From NCBI RefSeq assembly GCF_900169525.1, contig NZ_LT821240.1:569684-633683 (forward strand): a DNA stretch of 64,000 bases. Direction: 5' to 3'. Numbering within the stretch: the stretch's first letter is position 1; each line of letters opens with the position of its first letter. Of the stretch, positions 1 through 10,604 are shown in pieces. A program made the position numbers and the translations under genes. The notes below the pieces were generated by a model. It saw only the letters and a list, made by a program, of their open reading frames with translations. It had not been told where the DNA came from and made no database searches. Source of the stretch: Corynebacterium pacaense. GTDB taxonomy: Bacteria > Actinomycetota > Actinomycetes > Mycobacteriales > Mycobacteriaceae.

Positions 1-1
1 A

Positions 2-2803
2 GCCATTCGGGAGGAATTGGCCAAAGCTGAGAGTTTTGTCTTCTCAGTCGCATTTATCAGCAGCCGAGGGATCGCATTAATCAAGGAGGCTCTCGTTGAG
101 TTCGAGGGAACCGGTGAAATCATCACCTCGAACTACCTTGACTTCAACGATCCCCGAGCTTTTCGTGAGTTGCTTTTATTAGACAACGTCACCACCTATG
201 TCCACGATGATGGCGACCGCGGGTTTCACGCCAAGGGCTATATTTTTCACCGAGTTGAGGGGGTCACTGCAATTGTCGGCAGCTCGAATCTCACCGACAA
301 TGCCCTTCTGGTGAATCAGGAATGGAATCTTCGCTTTTCTGCATTTCCTGAAGGCGACATCGCATTCCAATTAGACGATGCGGTTAGGCGCCAAAAGAGC
401 CGTTCCCACCTCCTCACTGAGGGATGGATCGCCGATTATGAGGCCAACCGGAAGTCGCACCCGCGACTTGTCGCGGGTGGTGATCAACTCGACGTGAAGG
501 GAACTTCGCGCACCATCACACCCAATTCGATGCAAGCTGAAGCCCTTGAAGCTCTTCAGGATCTGCAGGATCTCGGTGAGAGCAAGGCTGTAGTTATTTC
601 AGCTACAGGTACGGGCAAAACTATTCTCGCAGCGCTTGCGGTGCGGGCCGCGCAGCCGCAGCGACTACTGTTCGTTGTTCACCGCGAACAGATCCTCAAC
701 AAAGCTATTTCGGAGTTTCAACGTGTGCTGGAAGAGCCTTCTGACTCCTTTGGCAAGTTGGTAGGACCTCTCCGAGAGCTAGATCGGAACTACGTTTTCT
801 CCACTGTTCAATCGCTGTCGAGAGATGAAACCCTTCATAGCATTAGCCGAGAACGCTTCGATTACATCATCATCGATGAAGTTCATCGTGCTGGGGCGGA
901 AAGCTACAAAAAAATAATTGATTACTTCGCCCCCTCTTTTCTACTCGGTCTCACCGCTACGCCTGAGCGAACTGACGGATTCAATATCTTTGAGCTTTTC
1001 GATTACAACGTGCCATACGAGATCCGCCTCCAACGAGCTTTGGAAGAGAAGATGCTCGTTCCATTTCACTACTATGGTGTCACCGATTTCGTCAATGCAG
1101 AGAATGAGGTCATTGATGACGTCTCAGAGCTTGCAAAACTTGTGTCTCACGAGAGAGCGAAATACGTCCTCGAGATGCTGCGCCGATATGGGCATCCAAC
1201 CGGAGTTAAGGGGCTGATGTTCTGCAGCAGGAAGGACGAGGCGCACGAGCTATCCACTATTTTCAACGAGCAGTACCTCAATGGCCGGAGACTCCGAACA
1301 AAAGTTCTTACTGGAGAGGATTCAGCGGCACTTCGAGAAGCCGTAATTCAGGAACTTGAAGAAGGCGCCATTGACTACATCTTGACCGTGGACATTTTCA
1401 ACGAAGGCATCGATATCCCGCCCGTCAACCAGGTCGTCATGCTGAGAAGCACTCAATCAAGCATTATTTTCACTCAGCAGCTTGGTCGTGGCCTACGTAA
1501 AGCTCCTGGCAAAGATCATCTCCGAGTCATCGATTTCATCGGCAACTACAAAAATAGCTACCTCATCCCAGTTGCTCTCTTCGGAGACAACTCGCGAAAT
1601 AAGGAATCGATCCGCAAAAACCTCCTCGACCACAACTCGACACGAACAATAGCCGAAGTCTCTAGCGTCAACTTTGATCCGATCGCCCAGGAGTTAGTTC
1701 TTCAGTCACTCAAGGAGGCGAAGCTCGTTGGCAAGCAAATATTCAAGAAAGATATCCAGGCCCTAATCAATCGCCTCGGGCGCCTGCCGCAACTCTTCGA
1801 TTTCGCCCGTTTCGACACGGTTGACCCGGTCCTCATTAGTACCCAATACTCGAGAGGGAGTCAGCCTCGTAGCTATTGGCATTTGCTCCACGGGCTCAAG
1901 TTCGTCGATCACGCCCCACGTCCAGCGGAGTTGGAGGTATTGGGTTTTCTTTCCACAGAGCTGCTCCCCGGGAAACGTCCACACGAACTACTTCTGCTCC
2001 AAGCCCTCATTCAACGCGGCACGATCGCGCGAGCAGAGTTCGCTCAGCTACTCAGCTCTAAAAACACCAATGCCGATGAACTCACGATCAGATCAGTCGA
2101 ACGCATTCTTTCATTGGAGTTTTATATGGATGCGCAGAGGAAGAAGTTCGGTGGCAGACCCATTGCGATCAGCGACGGAGAGGTAATCAAACTAAGCCCC
2201 CAGTTCCACGATCTGTATTTTGCTGAGCCTCAACCAGATCGCACCCAAGCAGAAGTGTTCAGCAACCACGTTGATGACATCATCGAAACGGGACTTTTCC
2301 TATCCCGAGAGCGGGGGTTTTGGTCCGGCGAGATGAAATCAGGAGCAATGTACTCACGCAGGGAAGTCTGTCGACTCCTCAACTGGCCTAGTAACCATGA
2401 GAGCACCATGTATGGCTACAAGCTCGACAGATCCACCGCCACGCTGCCGATCTTTGTGACATATCACAAAGACGAGAGTGTTTCGGAAAGCACGAAGTAC
2501 GAGGATGAGCTCATTACCCCTAAGACCATGCGATGGTTCTCAAAAAGCGGTCGACGGTTTGACAGCAAAGAACTGCAGCCCATTATCAACAACGAAGCAG
2601 CCCTACACCTTTTGGTCAAAAAGGACGACTCAGAGGGAAGGGAGTTTTACTATCTTGGTAAGGCCCTCTCAGAAAACCAGCGGGAAGAGACCATGAAAAA
2701 TGTTGCCGGAAAAGGACTGTCCGTCGTGACGATGGACCTGGATCTTGAAAGCCCTGTTGAGCAATCGCTGTTCGAGTATCTGACTCAGACCAAGCACAGC
2801 TAG
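2..2803 (+). CDS. PLD-nuclease/DEAH helicase/DUF3427 protein, 5' partial
   Basis: This is a superfamily 2 helicase with an N-terminal phospholipase-D-like domain. The frame is open to the left edge, so the true start lies outside the window; a TTG at 17 is only the first possible start codon inside it. Counting from 17, the PLD motif HAKGYIF is at about residue 71 and SSNLTDNAL follows. Walker A (TGTGKT) is at about 195, the DEVH box at about 286, LTATPER at about 312 and the arginine-finger region GRGLRK at about 491. The C-terminal third carries DUF3427-type features (RLLNW, MYGYK, VTYHK, KKDD, FYYLG). Proteins of this architecture act on DNA and often sit in accessory or defence regions. 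GC is visibly lower than in the rest of the window, suggesting acquisition. The precise role is unknown. Confidence 0.9.
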   Translation, partial: AIREELAKAESFVFSVAFISSRGIALIKEALVEFEGTGEIITSNYLDFNDPRAFRELLLLDNVTTYVHDDGDRGFHAKGYIFHRVEGVTAIVGSSNLTDNALLVNQEWNLRFSAFPEGDIAFQLDDAVRRQKSRSHLLTEGWIADYEANRKSHPRLVAGGDQLDVKGTSRTITPNSMQAEALEALQDLQDLGESKAVVISATGTGKTILAALAVRAAQPQRLLFVVHREQILNKAISEFQRVLEEPSDSFGKLVGPLRELDRNYVFSTVQSLSRDETLHSISRERFDYIIIDEVHRAGAESYKKIIDYFAPSFLLGLTATPERTDGFNIFELFDYNVPYEIRLQRALEEKMLVPFHYYGVTDFVNAENEVIDDVSELAKLVSHERAKYVLEMLRRYGHPTGVKGLMFCSRKDEAHELSTIFNEQYLNGRRLRTKVLTGEDSAALREAVIQELEEGAIDYILTVDIFNEGIDIPPVNQVVMLRSTQSSIIFTQQLGRGLRKAPGKDHLRVIDFIGNYKNSYLIPVALFGDNSRNKESIRKNLLDHNSTRTIAEVSSVNFDPIAQELVLQSLKEAKLVGKQIFKKDIQALINRLGRLPQLFDFARFDTVDPVLISTQYSRGSQPRSYWHLLHGLKFVDHAPRPAELEVLGFLSTELLPGKRPHELLLLQALIQRGTIARAEFAQLLSSKNTNADELTIRSVERILSLEFYMDAQRKKFGGRPIAISDGEVIKLSPQFHDLYFAEPQPDRTQAEVFSNHVDDIIETGLFLSRERGFWSGEMKSGAMYSRREVCRLLNWPSNHESTMYGYKLDRSTATLPIFVTYHKDESVSESTKYEDELITPKTMRWFSKSGRRFDSKELQPIINNEAALHLLVKKDDSEGREFYYLGKALSENQREETMKNVAGKGLSVVTMDLDLESPVEQSLFEYLTQTKHS

Positions 2804-2958
2804 GAAGTTGTTTCTGCCCGAGGTTGCGCTCACGAGCAACTGTTGTCGTGATAGGGCATAATTCATACAGTCTCTTTTCCCACGACCAGGTACAAGTTCC
2901 CTGGCCAAAGTAGCTATTTGCGGTCACACCGCCCACGAGTCAATCTTCCAGGAACACG

Positions 2959-4020
2959 ATGAATCAGATTAAGACACTAAGCTTCTTCAACAATAAGGGC
3001 GGCGTTGGTAAGACGACTCTGTCAACCAATATCGCGAGCGATTTCGCGGATCGTGGCCACCGCGTGCTCTATGTCGACTGCGATCCACAGTGCAACGCCA
3101 CTCAGTTGATGCTCACCGAGGAACAGACCGCAGCAATCTATGACTCCCGAGTGGATCCAGCTGATTCTACGAAGGAGTCGTTATCGCACTCTATCTACAA
3201 GCTGTTTATTCCTCTTCGTGAAGGTGAGCCGACAATTGATACCGAAATCACTCCGGTTCATTCGGATCGCTTTGGCGTCGACGTTCTTCCCGGTCATCCG
3301 AGTCTGTCTCAGATCGAGGACGTAATGAGTGAGGCATGGCAAACGGCGTTGAGTAAGCAGACGGCGGCATTCCGCCGAGTGCATTGGGCTGGCCAGCTCG
3401 CGACAGCGATGGAAGACGAAGGCCGATATGACTACATTTTCTTTGACGTGGGTCCCAGCCTTGGCCCATTCAATCGCACCGTTTTGCTTGGCTGCGACGC
3501 TTTTGTCACACCGACTTCCACTGATCTATTTAGCTACCACGCCTTTGGAAACCTGGCGCGATGGTTTGAGAGCTGGACCGTTGATTACAGCGAGATGTCA
3601 GAAGGCAATCTGAATGCCTGGCGTACATACTCTTCGAATGTCGATGAGAAATCTCGATCCCTACGACTTCAAGGACACAATGGCAAACAGTTGAAGTATT
3701 TGGGGTACACGACCCTGGAGTATGTGAAGAAGAAGAGCAGCGGGCAAGAGCAGCTCATCGGTGCCTTTGAGCGTTTCCGCGGGCGATTCGCCGACGAAGC
3801 TCGGAGAATCGCCACGAGCTTAGGACAGCCAGAGGAAGAGTTTCTCCTCGGAATCGTGCCCCACATGTACTCGATGCCAGCCACCTCGCAAGATGTCCAT
3901 GCACCTATCGCCAAACTTCAATCCTCGGATGGGATCAAGGGCTCCCAACACGGTCAGCGCGACAGCTATGCGGCCAAAATTTCCGCAGTTGCAGACAATG
4001 TTTACTCAAGGCTCCAGTGA
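2959..4020 (+). CDS. ParA-like P-loop ATPase
   Basis: A 353-aa protein with a deviant Walker A motif of the ParA/MinD class (NNKGGVGKTTLS, residues 11-22), a D-CDPQC stretch after it and a DVGPSLG Walker-B-like region near residue 164. It is longer than a plain ParA and has an added C-terminal region. The start ATG has AGGA seven bases upstream. No ParB partner or parS-like site is visible nearby, so a partition role is not supported. It lies 155 bp after the helicase on the same strand and shares its low GC, so the two may form one accessory module. Such ATPases also occur in mobile elements and defence loci; which applies here cannot be decided. Confidence 0.85.
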   Translation: MNQIKTLSFFNNKGGVGKTTLSTNIASDFADRGHRVLYVDCDPQCNATQLMLTEEQTAAIYDSRVDPADSTKESLSHSIYKLFIPLREGEPTIDTEITPVHSDRFGVDVLPGHPSLSQIEDVMSEAWQTALSKQTAAFRRVHWAGQLATAMEDEGRYDYIFFDVGPSLGPFNRTVLLGCDAFVTPTSTDLFSYHAFGNLARWFESWTVDYSEMSEGNLNAWRTYSSNVDEKSRSLRLQGHNGKQLKYLGYTTLEYVKKKSSGQEQLIGAFERFRGRFADEARRIATSLGQPEEEFLLGIVPHMYSMPATSQDVHAPIAKLQSSDGIKGSQHGQRDSYAAKISAVADNVYSRLQ

Positions 4021-4163
4021 TCCTGGCCGGGGCTGAGCAAACAACCACAGCTTCCAGCACTCAGAAAAGTTCTTTCCATTCTCTCCGAAGGAGGATCGCA
4101 AAAACACTGACCTACCTGCACGCACAGGGTGTGTCAGAGATGCAGCTTTCCGGACTCCATTAA
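4017..4163 (+). CDS. possible 48-aa small ORF coupled to the ParA-like gene
   Basis: A GTG overlaps the ParA-like stop codon as GTGA, with AAGG six bases upstream, and opens a 48-codon frame ending in TAA. The peptide is unrecognised; its C-terminal half is basic and then amphipathic (RRRIAKTLTY). It may be a real coupled small protein or the stub of a longer gene cut when the island was inserted or decayed. Only the overlap and the ribosome-binding site support it. Confidence 0.3.
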   Translation: MILAGAEQTTTASSTQKSSFHSLRRRIAKTLTYLHAQGVSEMQLSGLH

Positions 4164-4187
4164 CAGGAACCACGCTACACGGGCGCC

Positions 4188-4988
4188 TTACGCAATGTAC
4201 TGCGCATCGGGAACGTCGGTGATAAACATGTGCCCCGGCGCGTGTGTGAGCGCGAACGGTGGTCGCGAGGCCATGATCGCCGCCTGCGGGGTGACGCCGC
4301 AGGCCCAGAAGACGGGTACGTCGCCGTCGCGTAGCTCCGGTGGGTCTCCGAAATCGGGTGCGAAAATGTCCCCAATCCCCAGACCTACAGGATCGCCTAT
4401 GTGAACCGGAGCTCCGTGGACGGCCGGGTAGCGTGCGGAGATGCGCACGGCGTCGGCAACCCGGTCAGCTGGAATCGGTCGCATGGATACCACCAGCTCG
4501 CCGGTCAGACGTCCCGCAGGTTCGCAAGCCCTGTTGGTGCGGTACATCGGCACATTGCGGCCGAGTACCTGGTGCCGGATCTCAATTCCCGCATCGACCA
4601 GCCCTGCCTCGAAGGTGAAGCTGCACCCGATGAGGAAGGATACAAGATCAGGATGTTCGACCCATGCCTGTGAAGCATCCGTCGTCTCCTCCACCAGTTC
4701 ACCATCGCGCCAGATGCGGTAAGCGGGAATATCGGTGCGCAGGTCCGCTCCGGGGGCCATCTTCGGCTCGACCGCCCCGGCATCGAGCACTTCCAGGACC
4801 GGGCAGGGTTTGTCGTTACGCTGCGAGTAGAGCAGCACGTCATAAGCCCAATCCCGTGGCACAGCAATGAGGTTGGCCTGGACCAGCCCATGCGCAATAC
4901 CACTAGTCGGTTCCATCACACCCGCGCGGTAGGAGGCCCGTGCCGAGCGCGCCTGTTCCAACTGGTTCGTCGTTGCCTTGATCATCAT
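4188..4988 (-). CDS. YcsI/DUF1445 putative hydro-lyase (D-glutamate cyclase family)
   Basis: A 266-aa protein matching the YcsI family by its [31 protein letters not shown] and APGHMFITD stretches. The family contains D-glutamate cyclase, which interconverts glutamate and 5-oxoproline; members are commonly linked to PxpA/B/C genes. It overlaps the upstream carboxylase fusion by ATGA (4985-4988), so it is the last gene of the pxp operon and probably translationally coupled. A cytosolic role in 5-oxoproline or D-amino-acid metabolism follows from context; the substrate is inferred. It converges on the ParA island, and no clear terminator is visible between them. Confidence 0.85.
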   Translation of the reverse strand: MMIKATTNQLEQARSARASYRAGVMEPTSGIAHGLVQANLIAVPRDWAYDVLLYSQRNDKPCPVLEVLDAGAVEPKMAPGADLRTDIPAYRIWRDGELVEETTDASQAWVEHPDLVSFLIGCSFTFEAGLVDAGIEIRHQVLGRNVPMYRTNRACEPAGRLTGELVVSMRPIPADRVADAVRISARYPAVHGAPVHIGDPVGLGIGDIFAPDFGDPPELRDGDVPVFWACGVTPQAAIMASRPPFALTHAPGHMFITDVPDAQYIA

Positions 4989-7900
4989 TTCTCCACCTCA
5001 CCGATGCTCTGACCTGCTGTCGCATTCTCCCCGCTGGCAAGCCCGTGACGCAGTGTTCCACCGCGTGGCGCCTTTACCGGCACCTCCATCTTCATGGCCT
5101 CGAGAACCGCAACGGTGTCTCCCTCCTCCACTACTGTCCCGTCCTCCACCTTCCAGGTACGTAGTGTTCCCGCGAAGGGTGCAAGCACTGCGCCTGGTCC
5201 AGTGGACACAGGGTCAGACGAGGAAGCCAGTTCAGACGCGGTACCGACATTGCCTACCGGAGTGAGCTGTGAGAGTAACGCCAGCGGTAGTCCGATGGTG
5301 GCGCGACGTCCGTCAATTTCGATCGGCAGGCGCGTGATCGCGGACTGGCCGACGGAGATCTCCGCCGGCACCGGGAAATCAGCAGAGCACTCCTCCTCGA
5401 TCCAGCGGGTGTGCACCGCAAAGCCCGCTCCCCCTGTTGCGGTGAAGGCCGGGTCCCCGACGACGAAACGATCGAAGGGAAGAACCGTGGCGACGCCCTC
5501 AATGTGGAACTCCCCAAGCGCTCGTCTGGCCCGCGCCAGCGCCTGCTCGCGGTCTCTACCCCAGATCACCAGTTTGGCGATAAGCGAATCAAAGGTCCCC
5601 GGAATGGTTTGTCCTGCCTCGTAGCCGGCATCGAGGCGCACGCCCTGGCCACTCGGGGCGTCGAAACGCTCAAGTAGTCCGGGCGTCGGGAGGTAACCAA
5701 GTGCCGGATCCTCCGCGTTGATGCGGAACTCGATGGCGTGGCCATACTGCGGCACCTCCTCGGGTACGGTCATGGGCAGGCCGGCGGCTATCGTGAACTG
5801 CTCCTGAACCAGATCAATGCCGGTGACTTCCTCAGTGACCGGGTGCTCAACCTGGAGTCGGGTATTCACCTCGAGGAATGACAGGGTGTTGTCCGAACCG
5901 AGCAGAAACTCCACGGTCGCAGCCCCGACATAGCCGGCTGCGCCACAAATGTCCGCCGCAGCCTGGTGAATGCGCTCACGAATTTCATCGGAGATGTAGG
6001 GTGCGGGTGCCTCCTCCACGAGCTTCTGATTGCGTCGCTGCAGCGAACAGTCGCGTGTGCCGAGCACAGCGATACGTCCCTGGCTGTCTCCCAGTACCTG
6101 TGCCTCAATATGGCGGGGGTGCTCGAGGAAGCGTTCGACCAGGCAGTCCCCCTGCCCGAAGGCGGTGACAGCTTCGCGGACCGCAGACTCAAAGGCGTCA
6201 GCGATGTCCTCACGGCGATGAACCATGCGGATACCGCGACCACCACCACCGTGCACCGCCTTGATCGCGATGGGCAAACCGTGGGTATCTGCGAAGTTCT
6301 CGATCTCCTCTGCATCACGTACGGGCTCGTTGGTACCCGGGACGAGAGGCGCTCCAACATCTGCAGCCAGGGCGCGGGCACGTGCCTTGTCGCCGAGAAG
6401 ATCAATGGTGTCAGGGTTCGGGCCGATCCAGATCAGCCCCGCCGCAATCACGGCGCGGGCGAACTCGGAGCTTTCTGAAAGGAAACCGTAACCTGGGTGA
6501 ACGGCATCGGCGCCGGACACACGCGCAACTTCGAGGAGCTTGTCAATGTTGAGGTAGGTATCACCGGGGGTCTCCCCGTGCAGCGCGTAGGCGTCATCAG
6601 CGGCCCGCACATGCAGGGCATCGATATCCGCGTCGGCGTACACAGCCACGGAACGCAGCCCCGCCTCACGTGCGGCACGTGCAACGCGCACACCGATCTC
6701 ACCGCGGTTGGCGATCAGAACGGTGGTGATGGTTTTCGGTGGATTCATCAGCTTCTCGCTTTCGGCAGTGTGCACTCTTGGGCTTTCTTCGCATCCGATG
6801 TGTCCGGTACCACCGGACACCGGCGTATGGGGAATGAAACGGACCTTTGCATCGCTGGGCAGCTGTGCCGCGAGCTCGATGTCCTCCTCACACACGACAC
6901 CGATGACCGGGTATCCGCCGGTTAGCGGGTGGTCGGCGAGGAAGATCACCGGCTGGCCATCAGGTGGGACCTGGAGGGAGCCGGTGGCCATGGCCTCGCT
7001 GGGCAGTTCACGCGACGAGTACTCCTCCGCCCGCACCAACGGCACACCGGCCAGGCGCACCCCCACGCGATCACTGCTGGGCGAGACGGTCCAGTCCTGG
7101 CGCCAGAGTCGTTCCGAACCGGTGGCATCGGGGCGTGCGAACCAATCATCACGCGGTCCGGCAATGACACGGAGCACGGTGGTTTGACCGGGCACCGGAA
7201 GCTTTCCGCGTGTGGGCACATAAGAAGCGGGCTTTTCGACGCCCATCTCACCGGCAAGGACGTTATCACCGGGTTCCAGTGGGGCGGGGCCGAGTCCGGC
7301 CAGGGTATCGCGTGAGGCACTGCCGAGAACAAGCTCTGTTGCCACTCCGCCCTTGATCGCCAGGACGCTGCGGCGCCCCCGGCTCGGCTCCTCAAGTGTT
7401 ATCGATTCTCCTGCTTCCAGCTCAAAGGCGGTAGCGTAGGGGACCTCACGGGTGTCTGCTCCGCCCCTAATCAGACCTGCTCGCGGTGCGCCTGTGATGG
7501 CGAGGGTGGTCGTGGCAATCGCCTCGGCAGTGAACGCGCCCATGCCCAGCTCAAGGACTGCAGCGCCGCTCGAATTTCCTACCAGTGCGTTGGCACCGTC
7601 GAGTGCGCGGGGATCCGCACCGCCAGCGGCGCTGACACCCATTTCTGCGAATCCCGGTCGGCCATGATCCTGGATCAGAGTCTGCAGGCCAGGTTCGGTG
7701 ACCTTGAGAACTGGCCGCCCCGCAACTTCTGGCAGGACTGCTGCTTCCTGGGACCGTGGTCTCGCTTCCGCACCCAGATCCACCCTTTCCCTCTCCACGA
7801 CAAAGCGCACCTTCGATCCAGGGGTGAGAAGTGCCGGTTGCTCCCGGCTCAGATCCCACATGGCGCTGGTCGTGCGGCCAATGAGCTGCCATCCGCCCGG

Positions 7901-8428
7901 GCTCCGGCGCGGATAGACGCCGGAGAAGGAACCCGCCAGGCCGACTGATCCGGCGTCGATACGCGGACGCGGGGTTGAGCGCCGTGGCACGTTGAGTGCC
8001 GGGTCGCCGCCGGACAGGTAGGCGAAACCCGGGGCAAAACCAGTGAAGGCAACCGTATAGTCGGTGCCGGTGTGACGGGCAATGACCTGATCAATACTCA
8101 TGTTCAGCAGACCTGCGACTTCTGCCAGGTCGCCGCCGTCATAGAGAACGGGGACCACCGTCGCAGCTGTGTCAGCTGCGCCTGAGCTCACGCGCTCCCC
8201 TTTGGCAAGGACCTCCGGCAGCTTGTCGGACAAAGCGCGCGGATCACGGGCCTCACCGCCACGAATCATGACCGTTTCTGCGGCAGGAACCAATTCTGCC
8301 ACCTCAAGTCGGCCGTCCTGCCTGGCCACGGTCAGCGCAGCGAGTACCTCCAGCGCGCTGTCCAAATCACCACAATCGAGCAGGACTGCGTCACTTCCGA
8401 CGGCGCGCAACTGCACCTGCGGGCTCAT
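4985..8428 (-). CDS. PxpB-PxpC-biotin carboxylase-BCCP fusion (5-oxoprolinase/urea-amidolyase family)
   Basis: A 1147-aa multidomain protein. Residues 1 to about 210 are KipI/PxpB-like ([17 protein letters not shown]). About 240-545 are KipA/PxpC-like ([23 protein letters not shown]). From M561 there is a biotin carboxylase ([36 protein letters not shown]). A biotinyl carrier domain ends the chain, with the biotinylation site EAMKM and its lysine at about 1113. KipI+KipA is homologous to the carboxyltransferase part of urea carboxylase, so this is a permuted carboxylase order without an allophanate hydrolase. The neighbours pxpA (ATGA overlap, 8425-8428) and ycsI point to ATP-dependent 5-oxoproline opening. 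M561 could act as an internal start, but no strong ribosome site precedes it. Confidence 0.9.
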   Translation of the reverse strand: MSPQVQLRAVGSDAVLLDCGDLDSALEVLAALTVARQDGRLEVAELVPAAETVMIRGGEARDPRALSDKLPEVLAKGERVSSGAADTAATVVPVLYDGGDLAEVAGLLNMSIDQVIARHTGTDYTVAFTGFAPGFAYLSGGDPALNVPRRSTPRPRIDAGSVGLAGSFSGVYPRRSPGGWQLIGRTTSAMWDLSREQPALLTPGSKVRFVVERERVDLGAEARPRSQEAAVLPEVAGRPVLKVTEPGLQTLIQDHGRPGFAEMGVSAAGGADPRALDGANALVGNSSGAAVLELGMGAFTAEAIATTTLAITGAPRAGLIRGGADTREVPYATAFELEAGESITLEEPSRGRRSVLAIKGGVATELVLGSASRDTLAGLGPAPLEPGDNVLAGEMGVEKPASYVPTRGKLPVPGQTTVLRVIAGPRDDWFARPDATGSERLWRQDWTVSPSSDRVGVRLAGVPLVRAEEYSSRELPSEAMATGSLQVPPDGQPVIFLADHPLTGGYPVIGVVCEEDIELAAQLPSDAKVRFIPHTPVSGGTGHIGCEESPRVHTAESEKLMNPPKTITTVLIANRGEIGVRVARAAREAGLRSVAVYADADIDALHVRAADDAYALHGETPGDTYLNIDKLLEVARVSGADAVHPGYGFLSESSEFARAVIAAGLIWIGPNPDTIDLLGDKARARALAADVGAPLVPGTNEPVRDAEEIENFADTHGLPIAIKAVHGGGGRGIRMVHRREDIADAFESAVREAVTAFGQGDCLVERFLEHPRHIEAQVLGDSQGRIAVLGTRDCSLQRRNQKLVEEAPAPYISDEIRERIHQAAADICGAAGYVGAATVEFLLGSDNTLSFLEVNTRLQVEHPVTEEVTGIDLVQEQFTIAAGLPMTVPEEVPQYGHAIEFRINAEDPALGYLPTPGLLERFDAPSGQGVRLDAGYEAGQTIPGTFDSLIAKLVIWGRDREQALARARRALGEFHIEGVATVLPFDRFVVGDPAFTATGGAGFAVHTRWIEEECSADFPVPAEISVGQSAITRLPIEIDGRRATIGLPLALLSQLTPVGNVGTASELASSSDPVSTGPGAVLAPFAGTLRTWKVEDGTVVEEGDTVAVLEAMKMEVPVKAPRGGTLRHGLASGENATAGQSIGEVEK

Positions 8429-9189
8429 CGCTGCCCCACAAAGGATCGAAGGGACACTCCGGCACCGACCAGATGCTCGCGAACCGCGATCGCCATCTGT
8501 ACAGCGCCATCACTGTCCCCGTGCACGCATATGGATTCCGCATCGAGTCGAACCTCACTGCCGTCGCGCGCGGTGACTGTGCCCTCCTTCACCAGTGTCA
8601 GCATCCGCGCCGCCACCTCGGCGGGATCGTGGAGTACCGCACCGGCTTCACGGCGCGACACCAGCAGACCACTGGGCTCATAGGCGCGATCGGCGAATGC
8701 CTCGGCAACCGGGCGCAGTCCCGCGTCTCGTGCTTGTTCTATAAGTTGCGAAGCCGCGAGACAAACTAGTGGGAGCTCGGGATTTACCACTTGCAATGCG
8801 CGTATCACCGCAGCCGCCTGACGTTCATCACGGGCAATGGTGTTGTACAGGGCGCCATGAGGTTTGACGTAGCTGACCGTCGTACCCGCGGCCTTCGCTA
8901 ACGCCGCCAATGCGCCGATCTGATAGATGACATCTGCTTCGAGCTCGGAAGCGGAGAGATTCATCTCACGACGCCCGAAACCGGAGAGGTCAGGATAGGC
9001 GACGTGGGCGCCGACAGTCACTCCACATTCTGCCGCCTCTTTCAGGGTTTCCAACACCGAACGGGGATCACCCGCATGAAAACCACAAGCGACATTTGCG
9101 CTGGTAACAATGCCGAGCATGGCTTTGTCATCGCCCATGCGCCAGGCGCCGTAGTTTTCGCCGAGATCACTGTTGAGGTCAATGTACAT
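8425..9189 (-). CDS. pxpA: 5-oxoprolinase subunit PxpA (LamB/YcsF family)
   Basis: A 254-aa protein of the LamB/YcsF family, opening with [14 protein letters not shown] and carrying [21 protein letters not shown] and CVHGDSDGA, all family hallmarks. With PxpB and PxpC it forms the ATP-dependent 5-oxoprolinase that turns cyclic 5-oxoproline into glutamate. The start at 9189 is preferred over an ATG eleven codons upstream because GGAGG lies eight bases before it and the family begins at this residue. It is followed by the carboxylase fusion with an ATGA overlap and preceded by the NRAMP-family transporter, so one transcript is likely. Confidence 0.93.
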   Translation of the reverse strand: MYIDLNSDLGENYGAWRMGDDKAMLGIVTSANVACGFHAGDPRSVLETLKEAAECGVTVGAHVAYPDLSGFGRREMNLSASELEADVIYQIGALAALAKAAGTTVSYVKPHGALYNTIARDERQAAAVIRALQVVNPELPLVCLAASQLIEQARDAGLRPVAEAFADRAYEPSGLLVSRREAGAVLHDPAEVAARMLTLVKEGTVTARDGSEVRLDAESICVHGDSDGAVQMAIAVREHLVGAGVSLRSFVGQR

Positions 9190-9243
9190 TCTCTTTTCCT
9201 CCGTTTGTCGGTTTGTCGCCATCTTGTCAGTCCTGTTCGTCGA

Positions 9244-10518
9244 TCACACACCGAGGAAGGCGAAGATCTTCACGAAGGAGACAACACCCATGTACCAGGT
9301 GAGAACCGTTACCAGTGAACCGAGGCCGAGCAGCCAATAAGGAACCTGATGACCGTGCAGGAGGTCCTTGCGGAACCAGGCGATGTACATAAACACTGTA
9401 AAGCCGATGGGCAGGATCAGTCCGTTGAATCCACCTGCGAATACGAGCAGTGCCGCCGGCGCCGTGCCGACCACCAGGTAGGCGGAGAGACCGACGATGA
9501 TGAACACCACCGTCACCAGGCCCCGGCGACGCTGGTCGAGTTTGGAGCTGAAGACCGTCATGAATGACACCGAGGTGAAAGCCGCTCCGATCACACTGGA
9601 GATACCTGCTGCCCACAGGACCAGACCGAAAGCACGCATTCCCCACTCGCCTGCAGCTGCGTGAAAGGCATCACCGGCGGGGTTGCCCGCGACGTCGAGG
9701 GTGACACCGCTTGTGGTCACACCGAGGAAGGCCAGGAAGAGGATATAGCGCATGATCCCGGTAACACCGATTCCCATGAACGCTGACTTGGTAACCTGCT
9801 TGACATGCTCGGGTCCCGCGGTATTGGAATCAAGTAGTTTGTGGGCACCCGCGTAGGTGATGTATCCACCGACGGTGCCACCGACGATGGTGGTGATCAT
9901 CGCGAAGTCGATGGTGTCAGGCAGGAACGTCTGGTGCAGTGCGGTACCCACGGGCGGGTTGGCGATGATCGCAACGATTATGGTGAGGCCGATCATGAGC
10001 AGACCAAGGATGATCATCACTCTGTCCATTAGAAGACCGGCACGGTGAGATAGGAAGATCGCGATGGCGAGAACTGCGCTGATAAGTCCGCCGATCTTCG
10101 GGTTGAGGCCCAGCATGGCATTCAATCCAAGTCCGGCGCCTGCGATATTGCCGATATTGAACACCAACCCACCGATGATCACGAGCACCGAAAGAACGTA
10201 ACCGCTGAACGGTACTGCTGCGTTGGCCAGTTCCGCTGCTCGCTTGCCTGAAACCGTGATGATCTGCCAGACATTGGCCTGGACCACGAAATCGATCACG
10301 ATCGACGCCAGAATGCCGAAGGCGAACGCAGCACCCATGGTTTGAGTGAAGGTTGCCGTTTGCGTGATAAATCCGGGACCGATGGCCGAAGTCGCCATCA
10401 TGAAGATCGCACCGATCAATGAAGCCCTGCGGGCCTTGGTGAAACTTTTCGCATCCTGCTTGGGTGCCGAGGTCATAGCCTGCGCCCCGTCCAGTTCGCC
10501 GTGTAGCTGTTTGCTCAT
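9244..10518 (-). CDS. NRAMP-family transporter (YcsG-like)
   Basis: A 424-aa polytopic membrane protein of the NRAMP fold with about eleven hydrophobic segments. It includes the TM1 region GPGFITQTATFTQTMG, where classical metal transporters have DPGN; the Asp-Pro-Gly-Asn metal ligands are thus replaced by GPGF. The Bacillus homologue ycsG sits beside ycsF (pxpA), so transport of an organic substrate or counter-ion linked to 5-oxoproline use is more likely than metal uptake; this is inference. The start at 10518 follows AAAGGAAC; upstream in-frame codons to 10803 would overlap the divergent regulator and are rejected. First gene of the pxp operon. Confidence 0.88.
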   Translation of the reverse strand: MSKQLHGELDGAQAMTSAPKQDAKSFTKARRASLIGAIFMMATSAIGPGFITQTATFTQTMGAAFAFGILASIVIDFVVQANVWQIITVSGKRAAELANAAVPFSGYVLSVLVIIGGLVFNIGNIAGAGLGLNAMLGLNPKIGGLISAVLAIAIFLSHRAGLLMDRVMIILGLLMIGLTIIVAIIANPPVGTALHQTFLPDTIDFAMITTIVGGTVGGYITYAGAHKLLDSNTAGPEHVKQVTKSAFMGIGVTGIMRYILFLAFLGVTTSGVTLDVAGNPAGDAFHAAAGEWGMRAFGLVLWAAGISSVIGAAFTSVSFMTVFSSKLDQRRRGLVTVVFIIVGLSAYLVVGTAPAALLVFAGGFNGLILPIGFTVFMYIAWFRKDLLHGHQVPYWLLGLGSLVTVLTWYMGVVSFVKIFAFLGV

Positions 10519-10604
10519 GTCAGTTCCTTTCAGCGTTACTTTGCGGGGTCCCGCACTGCGGGGTGATTTGGAGCATAGTCGGATATCCTCAGCAAAAAAA
10601 GACT

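Noticed and set aside
2804..2958. Promoter or toxin-antitoxin gene between helicase and ParA
   Set aside because: CATAAT near 2857 has no suitably spaced -35 element, and no ORF with a ribosome site is present.
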